From Cercospora beticola (taxonomy: Eukaryota > Ascomycota > Dothideomycetes > Mycosphaerellales > Mycosphaerellaceae): a stretch of 64,000 bases of DNA. The notes beneath the pieces are model-generated. The model made no database searches. It saw only the letters and a list, made by a program, of their open reading frames with translations, and was not told where the DNA came from. Position numbers and translations under genes: made by a program. The number at the start of each line of letters is the position of its first letter. The first letter of the stretch is position 1. Shown piece by piece: positions 34,694 to 45,389 of the stretch. The stretch covers positions 310,001 through 374,000 of the forward strand of contig NC_088938.1 in NCBI RefSeq assembly GCF_033473495.1. Reading direction: 5' to 3'.

Positions 34694-36658
34694 TCATTTA
34701 CCTCGGCTGAGGTGTGGCGGAGTGCTCTTAGTCTTCTTAGTTTGCGCAATGGGCTCCGACGTGTTCTCTGCATTCACTGCCTTGCCTGGAATAGCGCCAA
34801 ATGCTGGCGTGGGAGGGCATGCGGGGTATGTGCCGTGCACTGCTGCTTTCTTTGCTGCTGCCTTCTTTGCAAACGTGCCATTCGTACGGCCATGTGCGGG
34901 CGTGGCTTCTTTGGCGAAATCCTTAGCAGCGTTCATGTCGCCTTTGCCATCGAAGGGGTTGGCCGTGGCTTTGGTCTGGTTGCCAGCTTTCTGTTTGGGA
35001 GCGGCAACAGGAGCGGAGTCGAACTTCGGGGTGGACCACTTGGTCTCTGGGAGAGATAAGGCATCAACTCCTGGATCTTCTTGCCACTGCTTCTTCTGCA
35101 GAGCTTTGGTGCTGGCGCCGTAGAGAGGAGACTTTGGAAGCGATGGAGTGTGATTGGGCGAGAACATGTGAGAGGCGGCGGTCTCCTTGAGTGCGGCGGA
35201 CTTGTTGTGCTGATTGTGCATGGAGTCTGCCTTGGCGAGACTTACGAGCATGTCGTAGAAAGCGTCATCATAACCGACGCATTCGAGATACTCCCACCAC
35301 AGGCGCAGGCCGGGCTCTGAAAGGATGTCCTCGGTGTTGAACGCCTTCAAAATGGTAGAGGCTTCGAGCAGGTTCACTTTGACCAAAGAGGACTTCTCCC
35401 ATTCCTTCAGCTCGTTGGCGTACGCATCAAGTGCTTTCGTGACCTTGCAATCGATGCCCGACTTGGAGATCTCGGCCGCTGCATCCTCTGACTCGGTCGG
35501 TACTGGACCTTCATAGACCGGCTTGGGCCAGAAGTGGTTCTTCAGGCATGTGGTGATCCACTTCGGACGGCCGACTTGTGCGAGTTGCCCGGCATGGAAC
35601 TTGAGCACTGACTGTGGAATGTGCTCCATCATCGTGTCATATCCAACCTTGTCCGAGTAACGGTTCTGGCTGTACTTCCCCACATATCGATACATCTTTC
35701 CACCGTCAGAGCTTACAAAGACTGGCGTGTCCTTGTAGTTCATCTCATCAGGAGCATCGTCATCTCCAGCCAAGGTCTCGTTGAAGAAGGCCGTCAGCTT
35801 CGCGCCGTGCTCGCCCGGGTTGCGTGGCATGAATGGTTCGTGTGTTAGGTCTACCAGCCAATAGCCTTTGGTGGGAAGGATGCAGTCCTTGCTGCTGTTG
35901 AAGTAGAAGCCTGGAGACCATTCTTTTCCGCCGAGCAAGTCTCGCAGAAAGTCCCATGTGAAGACCTCATTGTGAATTGCTGCTTCGTCGGAGATGGACT
36001 TCGGTGGAAGCTTGCGAATAGCCATCGGACGCCAGGATGCGGCGCTCGAGGGCTGAGAGCGGGTCGGTGAGCCATATGCACTGTCAACACGCTCTTGCTT
36101 AGCGCTTACTTGGTCGATGTGTTGTATGACGACGTCGACGACTGCATCCTTGGTCTCGCACACGATGTGACCTGGAGTCTGCTTTTTGGCTGGTTGCTTG
36201 TCAACGAAGGGATCGGAAGCAGATGAGTTGTGCTTCGCCTTCGATGGCAGCGGCGTAGCTTGCTGCTCGATGAAAGAGTTGAGGCGCTGTTCGAGCACCT
36301 GCATATCATTCTGAAACACCTCCTTAATGTCCTCGATCGCGTCCTCCTGCTGGTTTGCGCGGCGATTCAGTTGTAGGACGTCCTCCGAGTGGACCGAGGC
36401 CATCTCTGCGAGTCGGGTTTTCATTTCGGCGATGGGCGCGGTGTTGTGGTGGGCTTCAGCCGCAAAGTGCCGCGGGACCAGCTGAAGGTTTGCGGCATAG
36501 TACGGCTGCATTTGCATGCCGGCAGGTATGTAGGGCTGGATCTGAAGTTCAGACATGTGCTGAGCAGGAGCAAGAGCTGGTGGTGGCGGCACAAGTTCTT
36601 GGGGAGGGTCGGCCCAGCGCGAGGCCTCGAGGCCGGGTGCGCGACGCTGAGATGCCAT
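34694..36658 (-). CDS. Coiled-coil protein with a fungal domain resembling DUF6697, 654 aa
   Basis: Single-exon gene, ATG at 36658. Residues 1-60 are Pro/Gln/Met-rich. Residues about 76-130 form a likely coiled coil (EMKTRLAEMASVHSEDVLQL). A basic, Ser-rich linker follows. A folded region at about 250-400 includes PGEHGAKLTAFFNE, YRYVGKYSQNRYSDKVGYD, RPKWITTCLKNHFWPKP and YEGPVP; the pattern resembles the fungal domain of unknown function DUF6697, recalled from memory. Residues 410-490 are helical. The C terminus is low-complexity and Lys/Ala/Pro-rich (KKAAAKKAAVHG). No signal peptide or membrane segment. Function is unknown. The basic tail might bind nucleic acid, which is speculation. Confidence 0.75.
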   Translation of the reverse strand: MASQRRAPGLEASRWADPPQELVPPPPALAPAQHMSELQIQPYIPAGMQMQPYYAANLQLVPRHFAAEAHHNTAPIAEMKTRLAEMASVHSEDVLQLNRRANQQEDAIEDIKEVFQNDMQVLEQRLNSFIEQQATPLPSKAKHNSSASDPFVDKQPAKKQTPGHIVCETKDAVVDVVIQHIDQVSAKQERVDSAYGSPTRSQPSSAASWRPMAIRKLPPKSISDEAAIHNEVFTWDFLRDLLGGKEWSPGFYFNSSKDCILPTKGYWLVDLTHEPFMPRNPGEHGAKLTAFFNETLAGDDDAPDEMNYKDTPVFVSSDGGKMYRYVGKYSQNRYSDKVGYDTMMEHIPQSVLKFHAGQLAQVGRPKWITTCLKNHFWPKPVYEGPVPTESEDAAAEISKSGIDCKVTKALDAYANELKEWEKSSLVKVNLLEASTILKAFNTEDILSEPGLRLWWEYLECVGYDDAFYDMLVSLAKADSMHNQHNKSAALKETAASHMFSPNHTPSLPKSPLYGASTKALQKKQWQEDPGVDALSLPETKWSTPKFDSAPVAAPKQKAGNQTKATANPFDGKGDMNAAKDFAKEATPAHGRTNGTFAKKAAAKKAAVHGTYPACPPTPAFGAIPGKAVNAENTSEPIAQTKKTKSTPPHLSRGK

Positions 36659-37587
36659 GGCGTTGGCTTGATGGAAGCGAGGAATGACAACTCTTCAGCA
36701 AGATGGCGACTTGTAACGAGCTTGCAATAGCTGGAAGTGGTAGAAGGTTGATGACTCTGAGAGAATATAAAGCAAACCCTTTTGTGCTGCCTTGGTGGTC
36801 AGTGCGTCACTGACGAATTTGAAGTGAAGAATATGGAGCTGTCAGGCAGCAGCTTCCTCAACACAATAATGCTGCTGATTCAATTGTAAGTGAGGGCTCC
36901 AGTGGCAGATTTTGAGCGCTCAGTGTTTCGCTTTGCCGAGCTCAAAGAGCGAGTGAGGCGACAGGCAGAATTTCTAAACACTGTCACTTTCAACTTTTGT
37001 TGTGTCAGTGTCAGCATCTTGAAGAAGAACATAATTATGAACTGTCGAGGCTATAGCTGGGCTGAGAGCGTGGGAGAATCGTCTCTTGATAGAACCACTG
37101 GCCTTAGCATGCCATGCTTTTCACACACAGCACTCGAGGCGCCGAGTGAAATTGCCGGAGCAGTCAGCCGCACATGCTCCCGGCGGCACTGTTCACATTT
37201 TTAGCATCGAAGGCCAGCCATTGAGACTTGACTTCATTCTCGAAGGTCCGCTCCACGTTGACTGCTGAGATGTGAATGAAAGAACATAGATCGAGCATAT
37301 CTGCATACTCCAATTGCTTCACTTATGGCATATGGCCGTTGCTCTGTACCATGGCGATCAGCAATGACTTTGCGTTATTGCATGATGGAATACTTCTTCC
37401 GAGCAGCAGCATAAGAATGCTGCCGTCCTTGTTGTCCGAGAGGCTCTTTCATCATAAAGACTCAGTCGGAGGCAGGAGCAGAAGACCTCACCTCCAAGGC
37501 AAACAAAACTCTGAGCACCTCCGACGAGTACCAGGAATTCTCAACAAGTACGAAATAAGCCTTTGAACAAGTAATTCCTCTCTCGAC
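36659..37587. other. Intergenic
   Basis: Promoter side of the coiled-coil gene. Only short frames without recognisable content. Confidence 0.5.
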
Positions 37588-37764
37588 ATGGTCACCACTC
37601 ACCACTGCCCGGGCAAAAAAGCGAAGGGTCCGAACTGTCGTCCTAAAGTGAGGACGCCCAACCAGAAGAAGTTGTACTGCCCAAGACACCAGACATATCG
37701 CTCTAAGCCCACCTGCGAGAATGTGTACATGAAGGGAGATGTATGCCCCGGATGCAATGTATGA
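37588..37764 (+). CDS. Candidate 58-aa Cys/Lys-rich micro-protein
   Basis: Intronless frame from ATG 37588 to TGA 37762-37764, below usual ORF length cut-offs. It is strongly basic, with six cysteines and several histidines in zinc-finger-like spacing: HCPGKKAKGPNC, LYCPRHQTY, TCENV and a terminal CPGC. The start context (CGACATGG) is good. There is no signal peptide, so a cytosolic or nuclear zinc-binding role is more likely than secretion. It could also be one exon of a larger gene or a chance frame. No family recognised. Confidence 0.42.
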   Translation: MVTTHHCPGKKAKGPNCRPKVRTPNQKKLYCPRHQTYRSKPTCENVYMKGDVCPGCNV

Positions 37765-37947
37765 GTTGTATTCGAGAAGCTTACATTTTGAATCAGGCTC
37801 GATGCATTGTGGGTAAATGGATGGAGTCGATGAGCGAGGTAGTGAGAAGTGGAAGCCTTGACGCCGAGCACTTCTGCACACACGGTGGTGCTGCTCGTCT
37901 GGCTGGGACCGCTGAATGTAAATGATGCCTTTTATGGTGTGAGATAT

Positions 37948-39393
37948 TCATGATCCATTGTCCGCAGAGAATGCAAGATTCGAACGAGCCTTGCTCCATT
38001 CTTGCTCCAGGCCTCTGAATCTTTTGAAGGCCTCGCTGTCATGAAGGCCGAATATGGCGTAGCGTGCCATTCGCCTGATCCAGCGACCTCTACCATATGC
38101 CTCATCCTGATAGATCTTGGCGGTATACGTCGGGTAAAGTTGTTGCATGTTGCTAACGAACCGCTCTTCAAATCTTGCCTGTATCTGCACGGACTCAGCC
38201 GAGAGCATGCCCTTAGAGCTGTCGTAGCGCTCAGCAGGTTGTAAGTCCTCATCGAAGTCATAGCCTGGTGGGCGAGAGAGGTCGTACTTCTCCATTGGGA
38301 AGTCCCAGAGCCAGATGGGAGGCTTGCGCGCAAAGATGGAGGGAACGGCTTGGACTTGGTCCCAGTCGACGACCACGTCAATGATCCACTTTTCGGGCGA
38401 TCTTGCGATGTCCAAACATTTCTCGAGCCGCTCTTCCAAGTCCTGCCCCCCACGTTCAAGCGAAGTAGTCTTCACTAGTATGTTTCGTGGTTGCAAGTCC
38501 CAGTGATGCAGAATGTTTCTTCGAGTCAGACCGTCGTCCTCAAACAGTCCAACACTGCACATGTCCTCGAACATTGCATAAATCTTGGACAGTATCACAC
38601 GCATTCCATTTTCAGGTCCGCCCTGCGCCACCTCACCATCTAGCCGCGCTTTGAGCAGCCCGCCGATAAGTTCGCGCGGGCAAGCCGCAGTGTGTGGTGT
38701 GAGAACATGCTCGTAGGGATCTGAGAAACCGCGGACTCCTGCAGTCACGTTGTCGAGTGGAGCGCTGAGAGCTGAAGCCTTGGTAGCTGGGGCCGCAGAA
38801 TCGGCCTGCGTAGCGACGACAGTTCCAGACTCCTCGAATGTGAGAGTTTCCATGCGTACGAGGAAGTCAGCCAAAGTTTCTGCCACTTGCATCTTTTCTT
38901 GGAAAGTCATGTCCTCGTAGAAGTCCTCGAGCGTCTTCCCATGCGAGAATTGTTGTAGAACATATGGTAATCCGATTGCATTCTGACTAGATGCATCATA
39001 TGCTAGGAGCTTTGGTGCCGGAATGCTCCTCGACTGCAGTAGCTGGAGCACTGCCACTTGGTTGAGGATGTCGGTTTCGATGTCTTCGCTGCTGTTGCGC
39101 TCGATGCCCGCCGGGACGTTGCGATTGCGAGGAATCCGGAAGATCACCGACAACTCACCTTGATCTATCAGCTTGACATGAGCTACTACAACTCGATTGT
39201 AGCTGCCCCCGCGGACTCGCTGCAAGGTGACCGCTGCGACGCCGTAAATGCTGTGTGTGAGCGCCAGGACTTTGTGCTGAAACGTGTCAAATGCCTCATG
39301 AGGAGGGTCCGTGCCGCTGAACGCGTACGTTGAGGTCGAGTCTTGCGTGGAGGAACGAGTTGAGTCGTTGTCTCCCTCGGAATGAACTGACAT
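37948..39393 (-). CDS. APH/phosphotransferase-family (kinase-like) protein, 481 aa
   Basis: Fungal protein of the aminoglycoside-phosphotransferase fold. The N-lobe has GGSYNRVVVA (nucleotide loop) and an SVIFRIPRN strand. The catalytic loop HHWDLQPRNILVK carries the HxDLxxxN pattern, and VVVDWDQV supplies the metal-binding D. Between them lies a helical insertion with LPYVLQQFSHGKTL (hinge-like). The C terminus continues with IWLWDFP and a helical tail. Such proteins in fungi phosphorylate small molecules or are uncharacterised; substrate is unknown. Single exon, no signal peptide, ATG 39393. It is divergent from the alcohol dehydrogenase over 613 bp and is probably outside the cluster. Confidence 0.82.
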   Translation of the reverse strand: MSVHSEGDNDSTRSSTQDSTSTYAFSGTDPPHEAFDTFQHKVLALTHSIYGVAAVTLQRVRGGSYNRVVVAHVKLIDQGELSVIFRIPRNRNVPAGIERNSSEDIETDILNQVAVLQLLQSRSIPAPKLLAYDASSQNAIGLPYVLQQFSHGKTLEDFYEDMTFQEKMQVAETLADFLVRMETLTFEESGTVVATQADSAAPATKASALSAPLDNVTAGVRGFSDPYEHVLTPHTAACPRELIGGLLKARLDGEVAQGGPENGMRVILSKIYAMFEDMCSVGLFEDDGLTRRNILHHWDLQPRNILVKTTSLERGGQDLEERLEKCLDIARSPEKWIIDVVVDWDQVQAVPSIFARKPPIWLWDFPMEKYDLSRPPGYDFDEDLQPAERYDSSKGMLSAESVQIQARFEERFVSNMQQLYPTYTAKIYQDEAYGRGRWIRRMARYAIFGLHDSEAFKRFRGLEQEWSKARSNLAFSADNGS

Positions 39394-40006
39394 CTTGTGC
39401 AGTGATGTGATGTATGATGAACGGTGTCGAGAGCGATGGTACTTGCCGTGTTGATGGCGATGGAAGAGCTGGTCAGTGAGTGCTTATATGCTGCCTGTGG
39501 GCGCATCAGCTGAGACGTGCTTCACGAATGGTGAATGCGACGCAGTCGGGACCAGCGAACGCATGATCAGTGGCCGCGTGGGACGAAGGTGGTAGATGAA
39601 AAAGGAGACCGCAGCAAACAGCGGCAAGTAGTGGGTAGCTGCGGTCCGAATGCGACTTTGCCGGTTGCGACTTTTGGCATTTGCCTCAACTTCACACCAA
39701 AGACTCCCCTTCTCCTCTCGTGTTTTGTCATCTCCATCGCTTTCTTCTCCTGGCGAGTTCACCTCTGTTGTATGCATCCGCTGCCTCAGGTTCTCCCGAG
39801 TGCATGGCTCGGAGTACATTTGCCGAGAGCATGCTCCCCTCCAGCAAGCTTTAGCCGGGACCTGGCCAGGAATTGCCGTGAAGCTGTAGTTCCGAGGTCG
39901 CTCCTAGCCAGCATTTCGATAGGTCCAACAGACTAAGTCATAAGCGCGTATGGGGTAGCATCGAGCCATCATTGTTCCTGAAAGCTCGTAGTTGGCTGCC
40001 ACGAAG

Positions 40007-41348
40007 ATGGCTGGCCTACCGACCACAATGTTTGCTTGGCGTAAGCACCAAGGCAATGAAACACCAGTATCGTCAATACAACTGATTAGATCATTGAAGG
40101 CAAACGGAGCTGATAGTTATCATATAGCAATATGACGAGGTACCCGTCCCGGAGGCTCCGGCGACTGGCTTTCTTTGCAAGATGTTAGCTTCAGGAGTCT
40201 GTCATAGCGATCAAGCAATGCTCAAAGATACCAATCCTCGACCATGGTTCCAAGATCAGTACATACTTGTATATCGTCGATGGCGTCTGCACTTGATTAC
40301 CAGATAGCTGAGGATGCTCACAGGGCCATGAAGGATGCGGGCAGATTATCGAGATCGGGAAAGATGTGACTGACAAGCGTTTCAAAGTGGCAAGTAAATC
40401 CCTGCTGTTCATTCTGACCAGCATGCTAACATCGACGATAATATAGGGCGATGTCATTGCCATGTTCGCTGTTCCCGGTTGCGGACAAGAAGACTGTACT
40501 GAATGCTCACGCGGGACACCACAATTGTGTCTACGTGGTCATCACTCTGGTATTGGTCAAGATGGCTTCTTTGCACCATATGCCACAATCGATCAGCGTG
40601 GTGCTGTGCTAGTGCCACAAGGTAAGCACGGAAGACATGTGACTACCAAATTGCCCCATTGCTAATACTTCGTTTCATGCAGGCGTCAGCCCACTGCAAG
40701 CCGCAGTCGCAACAGATGCAGTTGCCACCGCATATCATGCTGTTCATCGACGTGCAGAGGTCAAGCCTCACGATACCGTCCTACTATTCGGTCTCGGTGG
40801 GCTCGGCTTCAATGGCTTGCAGGTATTGAAGACCACTGGTGCTCGAATCATTGTCTCCGAGGTCCGACAAGAGCGATTAGATGCTGCTATAAAGCTGGGC
40901 ATTCCTGAACATGACATTGTGCCAATCGGTACGTCGGTACAAGACTTTGTCAAGCAGAATGGCCTGGAAGAAACGATCGACACAACTATTGACTTTGTGG
41001 GCTTGAAGCAGACGTTTGAAGATGCACAGCAAGTTGGTAAGAATGATTGCGCTGATCTTCGCCGTTTACCTATTGACTTGTGAGATAGTCCGGCGAGCTG
41101 GGAAGATGGTCTGCATTGGAACACTTTCTCCAGAAAACACGATCAGCATGAAAGTGGGTGTACGCAAACGCTTGAGCATTCTGTTCTCGTATGGTGCTCA
41201 AGTTGGAGACCTCGAGGAAGTGCTTCAATTGATAGCGCAAGATGCGATACAACCAGATGTTGAGCAAGGTAAACTTGAAGACTTTCCGCAGTGGTTGCAG
41301 AAGCTTTGTGATGGGAAGATAGCTGGCAGAGTCGCGCTCTGTGCATGA
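40007..41348 (+). CDS. Zinc-dependent (MDR) alcohol dehydrogenase, 351 aa, six exons
   Basis: Oxidises an alcohol with NAD(P)+, substrate unknown. Exons: 40007-40066, 40128-40268, 40324-40389, 40447-40621, 40683-41036 and 41089-41348, all in frame. The GroES-like domain has ASGVCHSDQ (catalytic zinc Cys) and LGHEGCG (catalytic Glu). Structural-zinc cysteines lie in CGQEDCTECSRGTPQLC. The Rossmann domain has LLFGLGGLGFNGLQ and, after the last intron, RRAGKMVCIGTL. Intron 3 (40390-40446) begins GCAAGT, a GC-AG intron. Length is normal for the family. It is convergent with the BVMO and the left-most gene of the proposed cluster. Confidence 0.9.
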
Positions 41349-41465
41349 GGGACTGCTTGATAAAGGAAATATTCTGCTCGAACAGCTTCGAACACAGAGG
41401 ACACATTCTATGCCCGCTTGGTCATATATCAGGCTAGCATCAGCATCATTTATCAATCTAATCTA

Positions 41466-43476
41466 TCACTTCTCCCCACCCACCTTCGGCCCCTTCCCCT
41501 GCGCCTCCTCCGCGACCTCCACATACCACGCCAAATCCGACCCCTCCTTCATCTCAAATTCGGTAAACCCATTGCCCATCAATCGCCAAGGATTCTCCGT
41601 TCTATAAGTGATATCAAAGTCCTCTCCTCTGATATCCGACAGCAATCTATTGAACAGATGCGCCGAACCACCAAATAACGCTGTCACTCTCCCATCTATG
41701 CGACCGCGTTTATACCATGACGAACAGCCTCCAGACCAGACGAGCGTTTTGTGGACTTGATCTTGGTAGCGCATGAAAGCTTCGACTTTGGAACGTTTGG
41801 GGACGAGGGATTTTATGTCTTCTGTTGAGAGTTTTTTGATCCATTTGGTGATGTAGTCGCCTGTCCAGTTTAGGGATTCGACGAGGGAGCCGTGGCCGCC
41901 GAGGCAGTTGGGACCCATCATCTGATAGAAACTTTAGTTGTGGTGTGCTTGGTAGGGTGGAGAGGACGGAGCTTACCATGAAGTAGTTAGGAAAGTCGGG
42001 CGTCATTACTGAGAGGTAGGACTCTGGGTCTCCGGCCCATTTCTCTCGTAGGTTTACGCCATTTTGGCCGATGAAGGGATATCGTGGTCGATGTGAGACG
42101 TCGAATCCTGTGGCGCATATAACTGTCGTATGTCAGCAAGTTGTGCAGTTGTGCAGTGGCCAAGGAGCTAGTGACTTACGAACATCACACTCAAAGACCT
42201 CTCCATCTTGAGTTTTGATCCCACCCTCGGTCACCTCCACAATCGGACTATTCATACAGTCACAATTATCTCTCAGGAACGACTCAAGATACCCAGGCCC
42301 CGGCGTAATCCTCCTACAACCCAACTCCCACTTCGGAATCAACATCTCACAAAGCCTCTTATCATGCCCAAGTTTCTGCGACATCTGTGCAGCAGCAGCT
42401 TCCATACCCTTTCGATTATTCTCTCCCCTCTGAAAAATATAAAACGACTTATTCGTCCGCGACACAATACCTTTTCGATACGCTTGATGTTTCTCCGGAT
42501 CTCGAAAAGATTTCTTCTCGTCGTCTGTATATGCTGGATTAGGATCTTCGACTGATCGTCCCATGTGTTGTGAAGGTGGTGCGCGGTAATAGACCCAAGC
42601 TCCACTTCGGATGAAGTTCTTGACTGTTGTGCCGGGGAGTTTGGCCATTTGGGGGACGATTTGAATGCCGGAGGAGCCGTTTCCGATTACTGCGATGCGT
42701 TTGTTGGAGTAGTCGAAGCTGTGGTCCCAGCGGGCGGAGTGTGTGATGTGTCCTTTGAAATTTTCGAAGCCGGGGATTTTGGGCCAGTTTTCGTGTCTTT
42801 CGTGTCATCAGCTTTGCTGTCCAATGTGTGAGAGAAGTCGCACTTACACAAGCACTCCCTGCCCAGAAATCAAAACATGACACCACTCTTCTCTCTTCGC
42901 CAAAGTCCTCGTATTCTCAACCTCCACACACCACATTCCCTCGTCTTCATGCCACTTCGCCCCCACAACCTTCGTACAAAGTTCCAAATCTCGATCCAAA
43001 TTCCACTTCCTCACAGTTTTCTTGAAATACTCCAAAATCTCAGCACCACTAGCATAAAATCTCGTCCATTCTGGATTCGGATCGAATGGAAAAGCATAAA
43101 TATGAGCTGGCACATCACATTGAACACCAGGATAGTTGTTGACAAGCCAAGTCCCGCCAACTTCATGATGAGCTTCGAAGAGTTTGTGTTCGACAATATC
43201 TCTCATCTCGGGAAAACGATGTTGGAATTTATGCGCCATGAGAAGTCCTGAGAAGCCAGCTCCGATTGTTATGACTTTGATCTTGCGGGGCGTGAAAGCG
43301 AATTCTGAGGCCAGTTTGAAAGGGTCGAAGGTTTCATCGTGGTGGCCATTTGTGAGATTCTTGAGTTCTGATACAGGTGTATTCTTTTTGTCGACCTTGG
43401 GGATTTCGCCATCGGGTGGAGGAGCTGTCTTGACTACCGAGTCCCCGTTGGTTGTTGCTTCCATGTACGCAGTCAT
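41466..43476 (-). CDS. Baeyer-Villiger-type flavin monooxygenase, 615 aa
   Basis: Type I BVMO: inserts one oxygen next to a ketone to make an ester or lactone, using FAD and NADPH. Exons 43476-42848, 42796-42180, 42122-41977 and 41921-41466, introns 51-57 nt. The first Rossmann motif is ITIGAGFSGLLMAHK, then GGTWLVNNYPGVQCD. The BVMO fingerprint FxGxxxHxxxW appears exactly as FKGHITHSARW, followed by the NADPH motif VIGNGSSGIQIV. ICATGFD marks the late conserved site. The N terminus has about 65 extra hydrophilic residues and no signal peptide, so it is cytosolic. It shares a 467-bp promoter region with the lactonase, whose reaction follows naturally. Confidence 0.93.
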
Positions 43477-43943
43477 GTTGAGGCCGAGGAAGGAGAAGAT
43501 GCGGATCTAAAGTCGACGTCGCCACGCTGGAAGATGATGATAGAGATATCACTCGCGAGCCATATGCATCCCGGCTGCCTGTGCCACGTCGGAGTGTCAG
43601 ACTATGCCTTAGGGCTGCTCCGACTATCGAGATCAGAGACTAAGCGGTATTGCCAATTTCAGATTGCCGAAAAGCTAGATGCTTCAACTCAAAATGCCGA
43701 ACTGCCTTGGCCGCATCCCCGCAGCTCCTACCCACTTCAATCAAAGTTGGGGGCAAAAGTTGGCGTAAACCGAGTCGCTGGGTGGACCAATTGCTTGGGA
43801 ATGGCGTAGCTGGTCCGCCTAGAGTACGTGTGAAGAGTCAATAGTGGGTCAAAATTGGCCGACCACTCTATACGGCTATGTTCGGTAGAGGATCTTGGTA
43901 AGCTTTGGAATCTATTCTGCGGTGAGGTAGTGTTTGAGTTCAC

Positions 43944-45269
43944 ATGCCTTACCTTTGTACTGCTACCCAGAAGCAATCGAATTGGCACAGAATGTTCGGA
44001 TCAAGAGACAGCACGAACGAGAGAATCACAGAAATCATTGGCGTTCCTAATTATCAGTACAATCCACCTCTACCTAATGGCGAAGGACTTGTTTCTATTC
44101 CAGATGGCGATATAACAGTCACTGTCAAGCTGATCAATCCGGTCACATTCGGTCCTGCGAAGTTGAGTCGATTAATGCAGCCGGACGTACCTTTCTTGGA
44201 GGTTTTCGAGGCGTGTCCGTCTTTCTCTTTTCTGTTGGAGCATCCTTCTGGCAAGAAATTAGTATGGGATCTGGGCATTCGACATGATTATATGAATTCC
44301 GCTCCAACAGTGGCATCGTATATATCGAAATCTGGGTACAACATTCAGGTGCAAGGCCATGTTGCGGATACTTTGAGCGATAATGGGGTGGATCTTAATG
44401 ATGTGGAGGCGGTGATATGGAGCCATTGGTGAGTGGCAGCAAGGTCAGTGTGGCTGTGAATTTGGACTGACAATGATCGAAGGCATTGGGATCATGTAGG
44501 CGATCCTAGCACTTTCCCGAAGTCCACCGCGCTTGTTGTTGGTCCTGGTTTCCAAGAATTATTATTGCCGGCGGCGCCGACGAATCCAGAAAGTCCAATA
44601 TCGGAGAGTGCGTGGGAGTAGGTATCGTATCAGGGGTCGCCGCTGAATAGCTTTGCTGATTCCTTGTTTCTTAGCGGGAGAGAGCTCCGCGAGCTCGACT
44701 TTGCAAAGCCGGGCACAATCCGCATTGGACAATTCCCGGCCATAGACTACTTCGGAGACGGATCAGTATACCTCCTCAACAGTCCAGGACATGCAGTTGG
44801 ACATCTCTGTGCTCTTGTAAGGACAACAGTGAATCCTGATACGTTCATTTTCCTGGGTGGCGATATATGTCATTACTCCGGTATCATGCGGCCATCGATC
44901 CATCTGCCAGTCCCCAAGGAGATCTCTCCGCATCCTGTGCTTCCACATAGCTCGGCATCTTTTTGTCCAGGACATGCGTTCGAAGAACTCCAAACTTCGC
45001 GCGGGAGGCAGACTGATGATACCTTGTACGATATGGCGTTTGGGTATGACATTCCTCTGGCGACGGATACAGTGAAGAAGTTGCAAGAGTTGGACGTTCA
45101 GAGCAACGTCCTCGTGATCATTGCACATGATGCGCACGTGGGTCGCATTGTTGACCATTTCCCGCTAAGCTTGAATGCGTGGAAAGATCGTGGCTGGGGC
45201 GCCAAGGCGAGATGGGCGTGGCTCAAAGACTTGGAAGGTTACTGGAAATCGAAAGGTGTGCTAGAATAG
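43944..45269 (+). CDS. Metallo-beta-lactamase-fold lactonase (AttM/AiiA-like), 404 aa
   Basis: Predicted to hydrolyse a lactone or similar ester. Exons 43944-44428, 44483-44617 and 44675-45269, with introns of 54 and 57 nt. The first splice assembles the metal motif SHWHWDHVGD (HxHxDH). Downstream metal ligands are in NSPGHAVGHLCAL and FLGGDICHY, and IIAHDAHVG is near the end. The N-terminal CPSFSFLLEHPSGKKLVWDLG strand pair is typical of the family. Met17 (43992) would give 388 aa, closer to common lengths. No signal peptide. Divergent from the BVMO, which supports a joint pathway: ketone to lactone to hydroxy acid. Confidence 0.88.
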
Positions 45270-45389
45270 TGTAGATATTGTGGTTGAGCAGTCCACGTTG
45301 AAGCTTGTCTAAGTCAATCGTAGCTGAGCGTCATAATTCTTGTCATACAGTTGGCGGCCGTGCAAACAGAGCTAGCATGCTATCTCCGA

